A stretch of 36,296 nucleotides of DNA from an uncultured Muribaculaceae bacterium (GTDB lineage Bacteria > Bacteroidota > Bacteroidia > Bacteroidales > Muribaculaceae), in NCBI GenBank assembly GCA_905209725.1, contig CAJLTZ010000015.1:1-36296 (forward strand), in the 5' to 3' direction. Positions 15,763 through 23,460 of this stretch are shown here, in pieces. The translations under genes were made by a program, and so were the position numbers. Below the pieces are notes generated by a model. The model was not told where the DNA came from. It was given only the letters and a program-made list of their open reading frames with translations, and searched no databases. Position 1 is the first letter of the stretch; every line of letters begins with the position of its first letter.

Positions 15763-17055
15763 TTGAACAATATCCCATTGGCAGAACGCCTCCGGCCAGA
15801 AAACCTGGAGGACTATATCGGGCAGGAACACCTTGTAGGGCCCGAAGGCATAATCCGCAAGATGATTGAGAGCGGCCGCGTGAACTCATTCATACTCTGG
15901 GGACCACCCGGTGTGGGCAAAACCACGCTGGCTCGCATTGTGGCCCGTCAGACAGAGGTCCCTTTCTATACTCTGAGTGCCGTGACATCCGGCGTGAAGG
16001 ATGTGCGTGAGGTGCTTCAGAAATGCGAGGCCGACGCACGCAGCGTATTTGCCAAGGGGCGCCCGATTCTCTTCATCGACGAAATCCACCGGTTCAACAA
16101 GTCGCAGCAGGATTCGCTGTTAGGAGCTGTGGAGCGCGGCACTGTGACCCTAATCGGCGCCACCACCGAGAACCCAAGTTTTGAGGTGATTCGTCCTCTT
16201 CTGAGTCGTGCACAGGTATATACACTCCGTTCGCTTGACTCAGCCGCTTTGCAACGTCTGCTCGACCGGGCACTGGAAAAGGATGAGGTGCTTCGCAAGC
16301 GCGAATGGAAGATAGATTCCACCGACGCCCTATTCCGCTTCTCAGGAGGCGACGCCCGCAAACTGCTCAATATCCTCGACCTCATAGAGCAGGCCACACC
16401 CGACGGCCAGCCGGTGGTTATCAACGACAAGAATGTCACTGACAGCCTGCAGGAAAACCCTGCCGCCTACGACCGCAACGGGGAGATGCACTATGACATC
16501 ATCTCCGCCTTCATCAAGTCGGTGCGGGGCAGCAATCCCGATGCCGCTGTCTATTGGCTCGCAAGGATGGTGGCCGGCGGTGAGGACCCGGCATTCATAG
16601 CCCGCCGTCTGGTGATTCTTGCCGCAGAAGATATCGGTCTTGCCAACCCCAATGCCCTTCTTCTTGCCAATGCCACCTTTGATGCGCTCCAGAAAATCGG
16701 CTGGCCCGAAGGCCGGATAATTCTCTCCGAATGCGCCATCTATCTTGCCAATTCGCCGAAAAGCAATTCCGCATATCTTGCCATCGACAGCGCTTTGGAA
16801 ACAGTGCGTCAGACAGGCGACCTTCCCGTACCGCTGCATCTGCGCAATGCCCCCACCAAACTGATGTCGGAACTCGGTTATGGCGACGGATATAAATATG
16901 CCCACGATTTCAAGGGACATTTTGTGGAGCAGCAATATCTTCCCGATTCCATTGACGGGACTCGATTCTGGACTCCCGCCGACAATCCCTCAGAGGCAAA
17001 AATGGCTGCAAGGCAGGCCGAAAACCACGTCAACGCCAAAAAGTGCAATAGCTGA
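15763..17055 (+). CDS. rarA: Replication-associated recombination ATPase RarA (MgsA)
   Basis: RarA is an AAA+ ATPase related to clamp loaders that acts at stalled replication forks. The 430 residues are of family length. Walker A GPPGVGKTT (47-55), Walker B LFIDEIHRFNKSQQ (about 102), sensor 1 GATTENPSFE, and the C-terminal tetramerisation region with AEDIGLANPNA and NAPTKLM are all present. The start is TTG at 15763. An in-frame stop lies at 15745-15747 and no ATG or GTG follows before the conserved IPLAERLRP, so TTG is the only reasonable start. It follows the HAD gene by 5 nt. TTG may keep its level low relative to the upstream gene. Confidence 0.96.
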   Translation: MNNIPLAERLRPENLEDYIGQEHLVGPEGIIRKMIESGRVNSFILWGPPGVGKTTLARIVARQTEVPFYTLSAVTSGVKDVREVLQKCEADARSVFAKGRPILFIDEIHRFNKSQQDSLLGAVERGTVTLIGATTENPSFEVIRPLLSRAQVYTLRSLDSAALQRLLDRALEKDEVLRKREWKIDSTDALFRFSGGDARKLLNILDLIEQATPDGQPVVINDKNVTDSLQENPAAYDRNGEMHYDIISAFIKSVRGSNPDAAVYWLARMVAGGEDPAFIARRLVILAAEDIGLANPNALLLANATFDALQKIGWPEGRIILSECAIYLANSPKSNSAYLAIDSALETVRQTGDLPVPLHLRNAPTKLMSELGYGDGYKYAHDFKGHFVEQQYLPDSIDGTRFWTPADNPSEAKMAARQAENHVNAKKCNS

Positions 17056-17082
17056 CATCGTAGGATTACCCAATTATAGGTA

Positions 17083-17113
17083 TTTCCCATTAACGGCTTT
17101 TTTGCTAATTTTG
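17083..17113 (+). promoter_or_regulatory. Promoter of the hemerythrin-LuxR regulator
   Basis: A perfect -7 element TAATTTTG (17106-17113) is preceded at 19 nt by TTTC (17083-17086), a weak -33. Transcription would start near 17120, after the upstream GTG at 17118, which supports ATG 17175 as the start. Confidence 0.6.
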
Positions 17114-17174
17114 CTTCGTGATTCAAGGGAATTACAGCATTAACCTTATAGCCCACATCAGGAAGACAATCAAT

Positions 17175-18119
17175 ATGGAAGAATATTTAGCCTCGAGCAG
17201 GCTGCGCGACGTGATTGATGATAACAATCTTCTCATCCTTGTGATCAGCCGGTTTGACATCCCCTTCGGTTTTGGCGACGCTTCTGTGGCTGAGGTTTGC
17301 CGCAAGCATGGCGTCGATACCCAGACCTTTCTTGCCGTTGCAAATCTCATAGGCAATCATCTGCGCGCGGTGACACCGGTTTCTCTCCCCTCGCTGATGA
17401 AATATCTCAAAAAAGCGCACACATATTTCCTCGATTTCAATCTTCCACTGATACGCCGCAAACTTATCGAGGCAATCAATTGCTCCGAGTTGACCGACGT
17501 CACATTCCTCATCCTGAAATATTATGATGATTATGTGATGGAGGTGCGCCGCCATATGGGCTATGAGAATGAGGTGGTGTTCCCCTATATCGAACGTCTC
17601 ATCTCGCATGGCGAACGAGGCGATTTCCACATCGCGGAATATAGCGTCAACCATACCGACATGACCGAACGTCTGTCGGAATTAATCGATATCGTGATTC
17701 ACCATTACCAGCATGGCGGAAACGATATGCTCAATTCCGTGCTCTATGACCTAATCTCATGCCAGAAAGATCTCGAAACCCACTGCCGAGTGGAAAATGA
17801 GATTCTTGTGCCGGCGGCTACCCGGCTGGAATCATCCATTTCGGATGAAGAGGCCACCGACGAACCTGTTGCCGACGAACCACAAGATGCTGTGCCTCCG
17901 ATCGATGCAATTGGCGAACGAGAGAAGGAGGTGATTAGATATGTGGCCAAAGGATTGCAGAATAAGGAGATAGCTGATGCAATGTGTCTCTCGGTACATA
18001 CCATCACCACCTATCGCCGAAACATAGCCGCCAAACTGAATATCCATTCTCCTGCAGGACTTACGATATTCGCCATTATCCATCATCTTATCGACATCCG
18101 CGAAATTCGTTTGCAATAG
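17175..18119 (+). CDS. Hemerythrin-like (RIC/YtfE type) LuxR-family transcription regulator
   Basis: A 314-residue fusion. Residues 10-60 resemble the ScdA_N domain of RIC proteins (iron-sulfur repair, YtfE/ScdA), but the usual Cys-Cys is replaced by FGFG (31-34). Residues 75-215 look like a hemerythrin-type four-helix bundle with candidate di-iron ligands His82, His127, Glu131, His160, His203 and Glu207, including two HxxxE motifs (HMGYE, HCRVE). An acidic linker (about 222-243) leads to a LuxR/GerE HTH at 246-305 (EREKEVIRYVAKG, NKEIADAMCLSVHTITTYRRNIAAKL). By inference it binds DNA under control of a di-iron centre that senses oxygen, nitric oxide or redox state. ATG 17175 is chosen because the promoter excludes the GTG at 17118. 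The methyltransferase gene follows after 40 nt. Confidence 0.85.
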   Translation: MEEYLASSRLRDVIDDNNLLILVISRFDIPFGFGDASVAEVCRKHGVDTQTFLAVANLIGNHLRAVTPVSLPSLMKYLKKAHTYFLDFNLPLIRRKLIEAINCSELTDVTFLILKYYDDYVMEVRRHMGYENEVVFPYIERLISHGERGDFHIAEYSVNHTDMTERLSELIDIVIHHYQHGGNDMLNSVLYDLISCQKDLETHCRVENEILVPAATRLESSISDEEATDEPVADEPQDAVPPIDAIGEREKEVIRYVAKGLQNKEIADAMCLSVHTITTYRRNIAAKLNIHSPAGLTIFAIIHHLIDIREIRLQ

Positions 18120-18159
18120 AATCAGTGGTGGTATCTTCAAAATAGGCGGCAGCATTAAT

Positions 18160-19527
18160 ATGGACGGGGAGATTAAGAAATTCATTTCGGAGCATGGAAG
18201 CGAAAACGCCTCCACTCTCATGTTGCGCTATGCCGGCAAACCACTCCCCTTCCCACTCGAAAATGCCGTGATGCAGATAGAATGCCGCCGCAAGTGCGCT
18301 AAGAAGATTGATTTCTTTCTGCAAAATCCTGATTTTGAATTTCCTGCAGGAATTTCGGCCGAACAGGCAAGTAATCAGTTTGTGGCTCAATATCATGCTT
18401 TTCTTGGCGGCGAAGCCGATTCCTGGCTCGACATGACGGCCGGTCTCGGCATAGATGCAATGACGGCAGCACTCGCCAAAAGCGAAGATCGGCCCGGCGA
18501 GCAAACACCGGATGTGACGGCTGTTGAACTCGACCCTGTGAAGGCCGAGACATTGAAGCGGAATGCAAATGCGCTTGGTGTGAATAATTTCAATGTGATT
18601 TGTGCCGATTCCATCGATTATATCCGCAATTCGGATATAATCTACGATGTTATTTTTATCGATCCTGCCAGGCGAGAAGGGGATGATAAAAACAAACGGG
18701 TATATTTTCTCGAAGACTGTTTGCCTGATGTCGTATCAAATCTTGCTCTCATCCGCTCGCACGCCCGTCAAATCCTCATAAAGGCTTCTCCAATTCTCGA
18801 TATCAAAAAAGCCGCGAGTCAACTGCACGGCATATCCGCAGTGCATATCGTATGCGTGAAGGGGGAATGCAAGGAGGTGCTGATGGTAATAGATAATAAG
18901 GAAGTTAGGAAGAAACCGGAAATTGTGGTGGTCGACCTTACAGCCAGCGGTGAATTTCTGCCCGGGCAGAAACCGGAATTGGCTTCGGGATTCATCTGCA
19001 ATCCCGAAGACCTCAACCAAAGCGGCCCGATAGCCATAAAGCCTTACGCCAAATCCGCCATGTCCGACAAGTCCGCCATGTCCGACAAGTCCGACAAGTC
19101 CGACAAGTCCGACAAGTCCGATATGTCCGATATGTCCGATATGTCCGATATGTCAGAGGTTTGTTTTCTATATGATCCAAATGCCGGATTGCATAAGGCT
19201 CGCTGCGGCGAGAGGCTTTGCTGCGAATTTGAAGGGATGTATCAACTGGCAGCCGACACCGACCTTTTTATCTCCCCTCAATATCATCCTGACTTTCCGG
19301 GGCGTTTATTCCGCATCAAGAATATTCTTGACAAGAAAAGTATAAAACGTCTCAAAGGGTGTGCTTATAATGTGATATCAAGGAATTATCCGATTGCAGC
19401 TGCGGAAATCGCAAAGAGATACGGGCTGAAATCTGGCCAGGATAAATTTATAGTGGCATGCCGAGCAGGAGATAAGAATGAGCCAATTCTGCTCGAGTGC
19501 GAAAGGATCTTGAATAGTTCTTTATAG
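18160..19527 (+). CDS. SAM-dependent methyltransferase, PG_1098/THUMP-like family
   Basis: A class I methyltransferase of 455 residues, in a Bacteroidota family typified by Porphyromonas PG_1098; an RNA substrate is likely but unproven. Motif I DMTAGLGID is at 91-99, the ribose-binding acidic site is in VELDPVKAE near 125, and the catalytic-type IFIDPARR is near 168. A ferredoxin-like/THUMP-like C-terminal region runs from about 332 (YDPNAGLHKA, SPQYHPDFPGRLFRI). Between these lies an insert of eleven 3-residue units (299-331, AMS/DKS/DMS type), encoded by a 9-bp tandem repeat. The repeat keeps frame and probably forms a flexible, charged linker. It follows the LuxR-type regulator by 40 nt, and a palindromic repeat element begins just after its stop. 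Confidence 0.9.
   Translation: MDGEIKKFISEHGSENASTLMLRYAGKPLPFPLENAVMQIECRRKCAKKIDFFLQNPDFEFPAGISAEQASNQFVAQYHAFLGGEADSWLDMTAGLGIDAMTAALAKSEDRPGEQTPDVTAVELDPVKAETLKRNANALGVNNFNVICADSIDYIRNSDIIYDVIFIDPARREGDDKNKRVYFLEDCLPDVVSNLALIRSHARQILIKASPILDIKKAASQLHGISAVHIVCVKGECKEVLMVIDNKEVRKKPEIVVVDLTASGEFLPGQKPELASGFICNPEDLNQSGPIAIKPYAKSAMSDKSAMSDKSDKSDKSDKSDMSDMSDMSDMSEVCFLYDPNAGLHKARCGERLCCEFEGMYQLAADTDLFISPQYHPDFPGRLFRIKNILDKKSIKRLKGCAYNVISRNYPIAAAEIAKRYGLKSGQDKFIVACRAGDKNEPILLECERILNSSL
19054..19152 (+). repeat. In-frame 9-bp tandem repeat inside the methyltransferase
   Basis: Eleven consecutive 9-bp units of three kinds: TCCGCCATG (2), TCCGACAAG (5) and TCCGATATG (4). The two TCCGCCATG units alternate with TCCGACAAG at the start, then come four TCCGACAAG and four TCCGATATG in blocks. 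Block homogeneity points to recent slippage or unequal exchange. Each unit adds or removes three residues without changing frame. Confidence 0.95.
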
Positions 19528-19529
19528 TG

Positions 19530-19546
19530 CAGTCGCGGAGCGACTG
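19530..19546. repeat. Palindromic intergenic element, copy 1
   Basis: CAGTCGC-GGA-GCGACTG forms a perfect 7-bp stem with a 3-nt loop, starting 3 nt after the methyltransferase stop. In the reverse orientation it continues as GCACTATAAAGAA, matching the right flank of copy 2 (GCACTATTAAAGAA), so the copies share more than the palindrome. Confidence 0.85.
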
Positions 19547-19577
19547 TCAATCCACAATCCTCAATCCCCAATCAATT
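19547..19577. repeat. Heptanucleotide tandem array (TCAATCC type)
   Basis: Four tandem 7-mers TCAATCC, ACAATCC, TCAATCC, CCAATCA and a partial unit directly follow palindrome copy 1. The last units overlap the 3' end of the folK-like gene and supply its final codons and TGA stop. Confidence 0.85.
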
Positions 19578-19944
19578 GGCGATATCCAATCTTGAAGAAT
19601 TCCATTGAGAAATCTCTCGGGCGGATAATCTCTTCATCCCAGGTCACTATATCCAGATCGATGGGCACATCGCCACGGTTTCGCGCATTTTCGTCCCGGC
19701 CATTCTCCTTCTCATAGATTTTGCACATCTCATGCAATTCATCAAATTTTCCGCTGAAATTCCCTTCCAGCACGGCATTCATATAAAGATGTGGCAGGCC
19801 ATGGATTTCCGGTGTCTCATATATGGAAGAGGCTCGCATTTCGGTAAGTACTGTGCCGAGAAATCTTGTTGCGGCCTCTACATTCTCCTTGCGTAGACCG
19901 CAATTGCTGCCAAGGCTGATTACCACATTCACCGGTTTTCCCAT
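19561..19944 (-). CDS. folK: FolK-like HPPK (hydroxymethyldihydropterin pyrophosphokinase), short form
   Basis: HPPK transfers pyrophosphate from ATP to 6-hydroxymethyl-7,8-dihydropterin in folate synthesis. The N-terminal ISLGSNCG (9-16), YETPEIHG (42-49) and the signature NGRDENARNRGDVPIDLDIV are present, with the two magnesium-binding Asp at 96 and 98. The protein has only 127 residues against about 160 in E. coli. The usual C-terminal stretch (HPR...R.FVL.PL) is reduced to RPRDFSMEFFKIGYRQL, and the last residues and stop come from a heptanucleotide repeat. It may be a shortened functional enzyme or a paralogue of a full-length HPPK elsewhere. It is last in a minus-strand operon, 25 nt after the metallophosphoesterase. 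Confidence 0.8.
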   Translation of the reverse strand: MGKPVNVVISLGSNCGLRKENVEAATRFLGTVLTEMRASSIYETPEIHGLPHLYMNAVLEGNFSGKFDELHEMCKIYEKENGRDENARNRGDVPIDLDIVTWDEEIIRPRDFSMEFFKIGYRQLIGD

Positions 19945-19969
19945 ACTGAGTTTCTCTGAATCTTCAGTT

Positions 19970-21193
19970 TTACTTCCGCCTTAGATATATTACAGTGACT
20001 TCCGGAGTGGCTCCGATACGTGCAGGCATACCCACTTCGCCGCTGCCGATATTCACGTAAAGATACATAGGGCTCTTCTTGCCTACGCTGTCGGCGTAAA
20101 GTCCGCCCCATGTCTTGTAGCGCCACACACAGGGCGACCATTTCCATTCTCCTACCCTCACCATCGTCTGCATGGCATGGGTATGTCCGGAGAGTGTCAG
20201 GTTGACATTGCTCTTCTTGGTAACTTCATTTGTCCAGTGCATAGGATTATGGGTAAGGAGAATTTTGAACACCGAGTCGTTGAGATGGCGCGCTCCATCG
20301 GCAGGGTAAGATGCTTTCAGGTCTCCGTACACCTTGAAGGGTGGTTCGCCCCAATTCTCCACGCCAATCAACGCAATGCTATCGCCCTCTTTGGGAATCA
20401 TCCTATATTCATTCTTCAGCAGCTGCCATCCCATCTGCTTCTGCATGGCGGCAAGCCGACGGTTGTTTTCCGCTTTCTGATCGGGCGAAGGCCAGTCGAT
20501 ATAATCGCCATAGTCGTGATTTCCGAGAATGGAATATACGCCATCGCGGGCATGGAGGCGGGAGAGCACATCGACAAAAGGCTTAAGTTCGCGGGTCTCA
20601 CGATTCACGAAATCGCCTGTAAATACAATCATATCAGCATTCTGGGCATTGATGCTGTCCACAAGACGCGACACAAATGCTGTATCCGAGCCCCATGTGC
20701 CCACATGGGCATCGCTGAATTGCACAATCCTGTAGCCATCGAAAGCAGCAGGGAGGTCAGTGTAGCTTATCTCGGTGTGCTCCACATCGATCTGATACCT
20801 GTTGACCAGCGCGCCCCACCAGCACACACCGAGCACCATAGCCCCGAGCACAACGCCGGTATATATACCTCCCATTCCTTTCCGATGCCTGATTCGCGCC
20901 ACAAGACGCCCGATCAGAGAAGAAAGTGCATAGAAAGCCTTGGCCAGATATACTGTGGCAAAGGCATAAAGCATCCACATGGCGCCGATAATCGGTTCGC
21001 CATACGCACGCTTCGGCAGGCATATCACCACGATGATGAAGACCCATAGAAGCACCGACAGCGCTCCATGCACCCATTCGGCAGCCTTGCGGCGCTTCTG
21101 AGGCACATAGCTGCGGATATCGCAGAAAATATATAAGTCCAGAAGGATGGGGAAGAGGATCAGGCACACGGCCGTAAGCACGGGTATTCTCAT
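19970..21193 (-). CDS. Membrane-anchored calcineurin-like metallophosphoesterase
   Basis: A 407-residue protein with three or four N-terminal membrane segments (about 4-24, 42-60, 66-90, 110-130) followed by a periplasmic or cytoplasmic metallophosphoesterase domain, as in the YkuE/YaeI group. The binuclear metal site is complete: FSDAHVG (Asp161, His163), TGDFVN, GNHDYGDY, ILLTHNP and SGHTHAMQ. Relatives include UDP-diacylglucosamine hydrolases and phosphodiesterases with unknown substrates; the substrate here cannot be told. Its start codon overlaps the stop of the upstream acyltransferase by 2 nt (21191-21192), so the two are probably translationally coupled, which hints at a lipid-related job. 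Confidence 0.93.
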   Translation of the reverse strand: MRIPVLTAVCLILFPILLDLYIFCDIRSYVPQKRRKAAEWVHGALSVLLWVFIIVVICLPKRAYGEPIIGAMWMLYAFATVYLAKAFYALSSLIGRLVARIRHRKGMGGIYTGVVLGAMVLGVCWWGALVNRYQIDVEHTEISYTDLPAAFDGYRIVQFSDAHVGTWGSDTAFVSRLVDSINAQNADMIVFTGDFVNRETRELKPFVDVLSRLHARDGVYSILGNHDYGDYIDWPSPDQKAENNRRLAAMQKQMGWQLLKNEYRMIPKEGDSIALIGVENWGEPPFKVYGDLKASYPADGARHLNDSVFKILLTHNPMHWTNEVTKKSNVNLTLSGHTHAMQTMVRVGEWKWSPCVWRYKTWGGLYADSVGKKSPMYLYVNIGSGEVGMPARIGATPEVTVIYLRRK

Positions 21194-22365
21194 TCGATTC
21201 CTCCAAGAATTGTCTTAAGTTTGTTCTTCAGCGGATTGGCATACATTGTGAGCATCATCTCCATCAGGAATCCGCGCTCCTCCTCCGTAACGTCGGGCAC
21301 ATCCACCTTCTCGAGCTGGCGGTTGAAATAGTCGAGAGTGTCGCGGCGCTGCTCTTCGGTGTATTTGTTTTTGAAGCGCTCGCATGAATGGAGCATGTCG
21401 AATGCCACATAATTGATGGGGAAGATTTCATAACTGCGGTGGATGGCCTGGTCGATAAGCGCACCCACATATTTTGCAGCGGTGTTGTTGTCGCGGAAGT
21501 CGCCGATCTGGTCAATCTTAGTGTTGATGCGCGGGGTGAGCTGGAAATGCACGCGTCCCTTATTCTGCAGCAGACCGGTCTCCATGCTGAAGAGGTCGTC
21601 GCGTTGCGATTTCTTAAACTCTGGATTGCGGCGTTTCATCAGGAACTCGCGGGCCTTCAGATAGTCGTTCGGGTCGAACTCATAGGAAATCGATACAGGC
21701 ATGAGATTGATCTCCTTGAGGCGCTCCATGAATGAACCCTCTCCTCCGAGAGCAAGCATCTTCACAAGAGACTCCTGCGTGCGGTCGCTGCTGTCCTTGG
21801 CTCGTCCCTCACGCTGAGCAATCCATACTGACTCATGCTTGTCGAGAATCGAATAATGAATATAGGCCGAGAGTTTCTTGGCGGCCAGCAGACCTTCGCG
21901 AAGACCAGTGTTGCGTTTCACTATAAACGACTTGTTAAGGCGCACAAGGTCGTTGATCCAGTCGAACACCAGCAGGTTGTTGCCGATGGCTACCTCCGAA
22001 GTAGGCCATCCGCGGCGCAGGAACGTAAGATTGAGGAAGGAGGCGTCGAGCACTATGTCGCGATGGTTAGTGATATATGTATAACTCAGCGAAGGGTTGT
22101 AGTATTTTATACCGCCAAGAGATATCCCGGAGGTAGTGGTCTTCGCAAGCATCTCAAGGAAGGGATACATTATCTGATGCTGGAAATCATAACTATTGTC
22201 GATTTTCAGCAGATCCTCTATGAGTGCGGGCACATCATCCTTGGGCATCGTGTATCCCACTGCATGCAGGAAGCCGGGATCCTTCACAAGTTCCACCATC
22301 TTCTCATGGAACACGGAATCGTCATAAGGCGCTATGTCGCTGAAGTCTAAGTCTTGAGAATTCAT
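21190..22365 (-). CDS. PlsB/PlsC-superfamily acyltransferase
   Basis: A 391-residue acyltransferase, longer than PlsC, probably acting on glycerol phosphate or a lysolipid at the inner membrane. The His-Asp site is ITNHRDIVLDASFL, with His101 and Asp107: a spacing of five residues instead of the classical HX4D. I recall this NHRDIVLD form as normal for the Bacteroidota subgroup, so it is not taken as damage. AQREGRAKDSSDRT is the EGTRS-equivalent motif. No clear membrane helix is present. The C-terminal 130 residues are helical with no known domain. The upstream gene is rluD with a 31-nt gap, and the downstream metallophosphoesterase overlaps it. Confidence 0.87.
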   Translation of the reverse strand: MNSQDLDFSDIAPYDDSVFHEKMVELVKDPGFLHAVGYTMPKDDVPALIEDLLKIDNSYDFQHQIMYPFLEMLAKTTTSGISLGGIKYYNPSLSYTYITNHRDIVLDASFLNLTFLRRGWPTSEVAIGNNLLVFDWINDLVRLNKSFIVKRNTGLREGLLAAKKLSAYIHYSILDKHESVWIAQREGRAKDSSDRTQESLVKMLALGGEGSFMERLKEINLMPVSISYEFDPNDYLKAREFLMKRRNPEFKKSQRDDLFSMETGLLQNKGRVHFQLTPRINTKIDQIGDFRDNNTAAKYVGALIDQAIHRSYEIFPINYVAFDMLHSCERFKNKYTEEQRRDTLDYFNRQLEKVDVPDVTEEERGFLMEMMLTMYANPLKNKLKTILGGIE

Positions 22366-22396
22366 AATATATTATCTTTGCCGGCAAGTGGCAGAT

Positions 22397-23449
22397 TTAG
22401 TCGTTTTGAGAGTCTCGGCGCCTCCATTTTTCCAGGAGGGCCTCCATATCCGGGGGAAGAGGAGCCTCGAAGTCCATCTCTTTTCCTGTGGCGGGATGAC
22501 GGAACCCGAGGGTGCGGGCATGTAGAGCCTGCCGCGGGCAAGTCTCGAAGCAATTCATTATAAACTGCTTGTATTTCTGGGTGCGCTGTCCTTTAAGAAT
22601 CTGGTCGCCACCATAGCGGGCATCGTTGAAAAGCGGATGTCCCTGATGCTTGAAATGCACGCGGATCTGATGGGTGCGACCCGTTTCGAGCACGCACTTC
22701 ACAAGGGTGACATATCCGAACCGTTCCAGCACCTCGAAATGCGTCACGGCGTGTTTCCCATCTTCGGGATTCTCAGTGACGCACATCTGTAGTTTGTCGC
22801 GGGGATTGCGGGCGATGCTTCCCACAATTGTGCCCTTGTCCTCCGGGATGTCGCCCCATACAAGGGCACGGTATTCGCGGCGCGTGGTCTTTTCGAAAAA
22901 CTGGCGGCCTAGCATAGTCTTGGCCTCCGGTGTCTTAGCCACCACAAGCAGGCCGGAAGTGTCCTTGTCGATGCGGTGCACGAGGCCGAGGCGCGGGTCG
23001 TTCACATCATAATTGGGATTATCGCGGAAATGGAATGCCAGGGCATTCACAAGGGTGCCGGTCCAGTTGCCATGGCCCGGATGCACCACAAGGCCGGCCG
23101 GCTTATTGACCACCAGCACAGTGTCATCCTCGTAAACAATATCAAGCGGTATATCCTCGGCCACGATCTCGAAATCATAGCGAGGACGGTCCATCACGAT
23201 GCTTATCACATCGCCCGGCTTTACGCGATAGTTCTGCTTTACAGGTTTTCCGTTGGCGAGGATGCATCCTGCATCGGCCGCCTGCTGGATTCGGTTGCGC
23301 GAGGTGCGCTCCATCCGCTCTACAAGGAACTTGTCCACGCGCAGCAACTGCTGACCGCGGTCGGCCACAAACCGGAAATGCTCATAGAGCTCCTGTTCGC
23401 ATTCCTCCTGTTCCTCCAAAGGATTTTCGCACTCCTCTTTTTCAAGCAT
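22397..23449 (-). CDS. rluD: Ribosomal large subunit pseudouridine synthase, RluD type
   Basis: It isomerises uridines in 23S rRNA; E. coli RluD acts on 1911, 1915 and 1917. The 350 residues start with a 25-residue acidic, Glu/Cys-rich tail, then an S4 RNA-binding domain (about 35-85, LLRVDKFLVERM...GCILANGKPVKQNYRVKPGD). The catalytic domain has HRIDKDTSG (159-166), with Asp161 as the nucleophile, and later RTHQIRVHFKHQGHPLFND. The acidic leader is longer than in E. coli; a start a few codons later is possible. It lies 11 nt after the PASTA gene and 31 nt before the acyltransferase in one minus-strand operon. Confidence 0.94.
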   Translation of the reverse strand: MLEKEECENPLEEQEECEQELYEHFRFVADRGQQLLRVDKFLVERMERTSRNRIQQAADAGCILANGKPVKQNYRVKPGDVISIVMDRPRYDFEIVAEDIPLDIVYEDDTVLVVNKPAGLVVHPGHGNWTGTLVNALAFHFRDNPNYDVNDPRLGLVHRIDKDTSGLLVVAKTPEAKTMLGRQFFEKTTRREYRALVWGDIPEDKGTIVGSIARNPRDKLQMCVTENPEDGKHAVTHFEVLERFGYVTLVKCVLETGRTHQIRVHFKHQGHPLFNDARYGGDQILKGQRTQKYKQFIMNCFETCPRQALHARTLGFRHPATGKEMDFEAPLPPDMEALLEKWRRRDSQND

Positions 23450-23460
23450 AATCCTGTGTG

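Noticed and set aside
19054..19152. The 9-bp repeats as a CRISPR-like array
   Set aside because: Units are contiguous, without spacers, and keep the reading frame of an enzyme.
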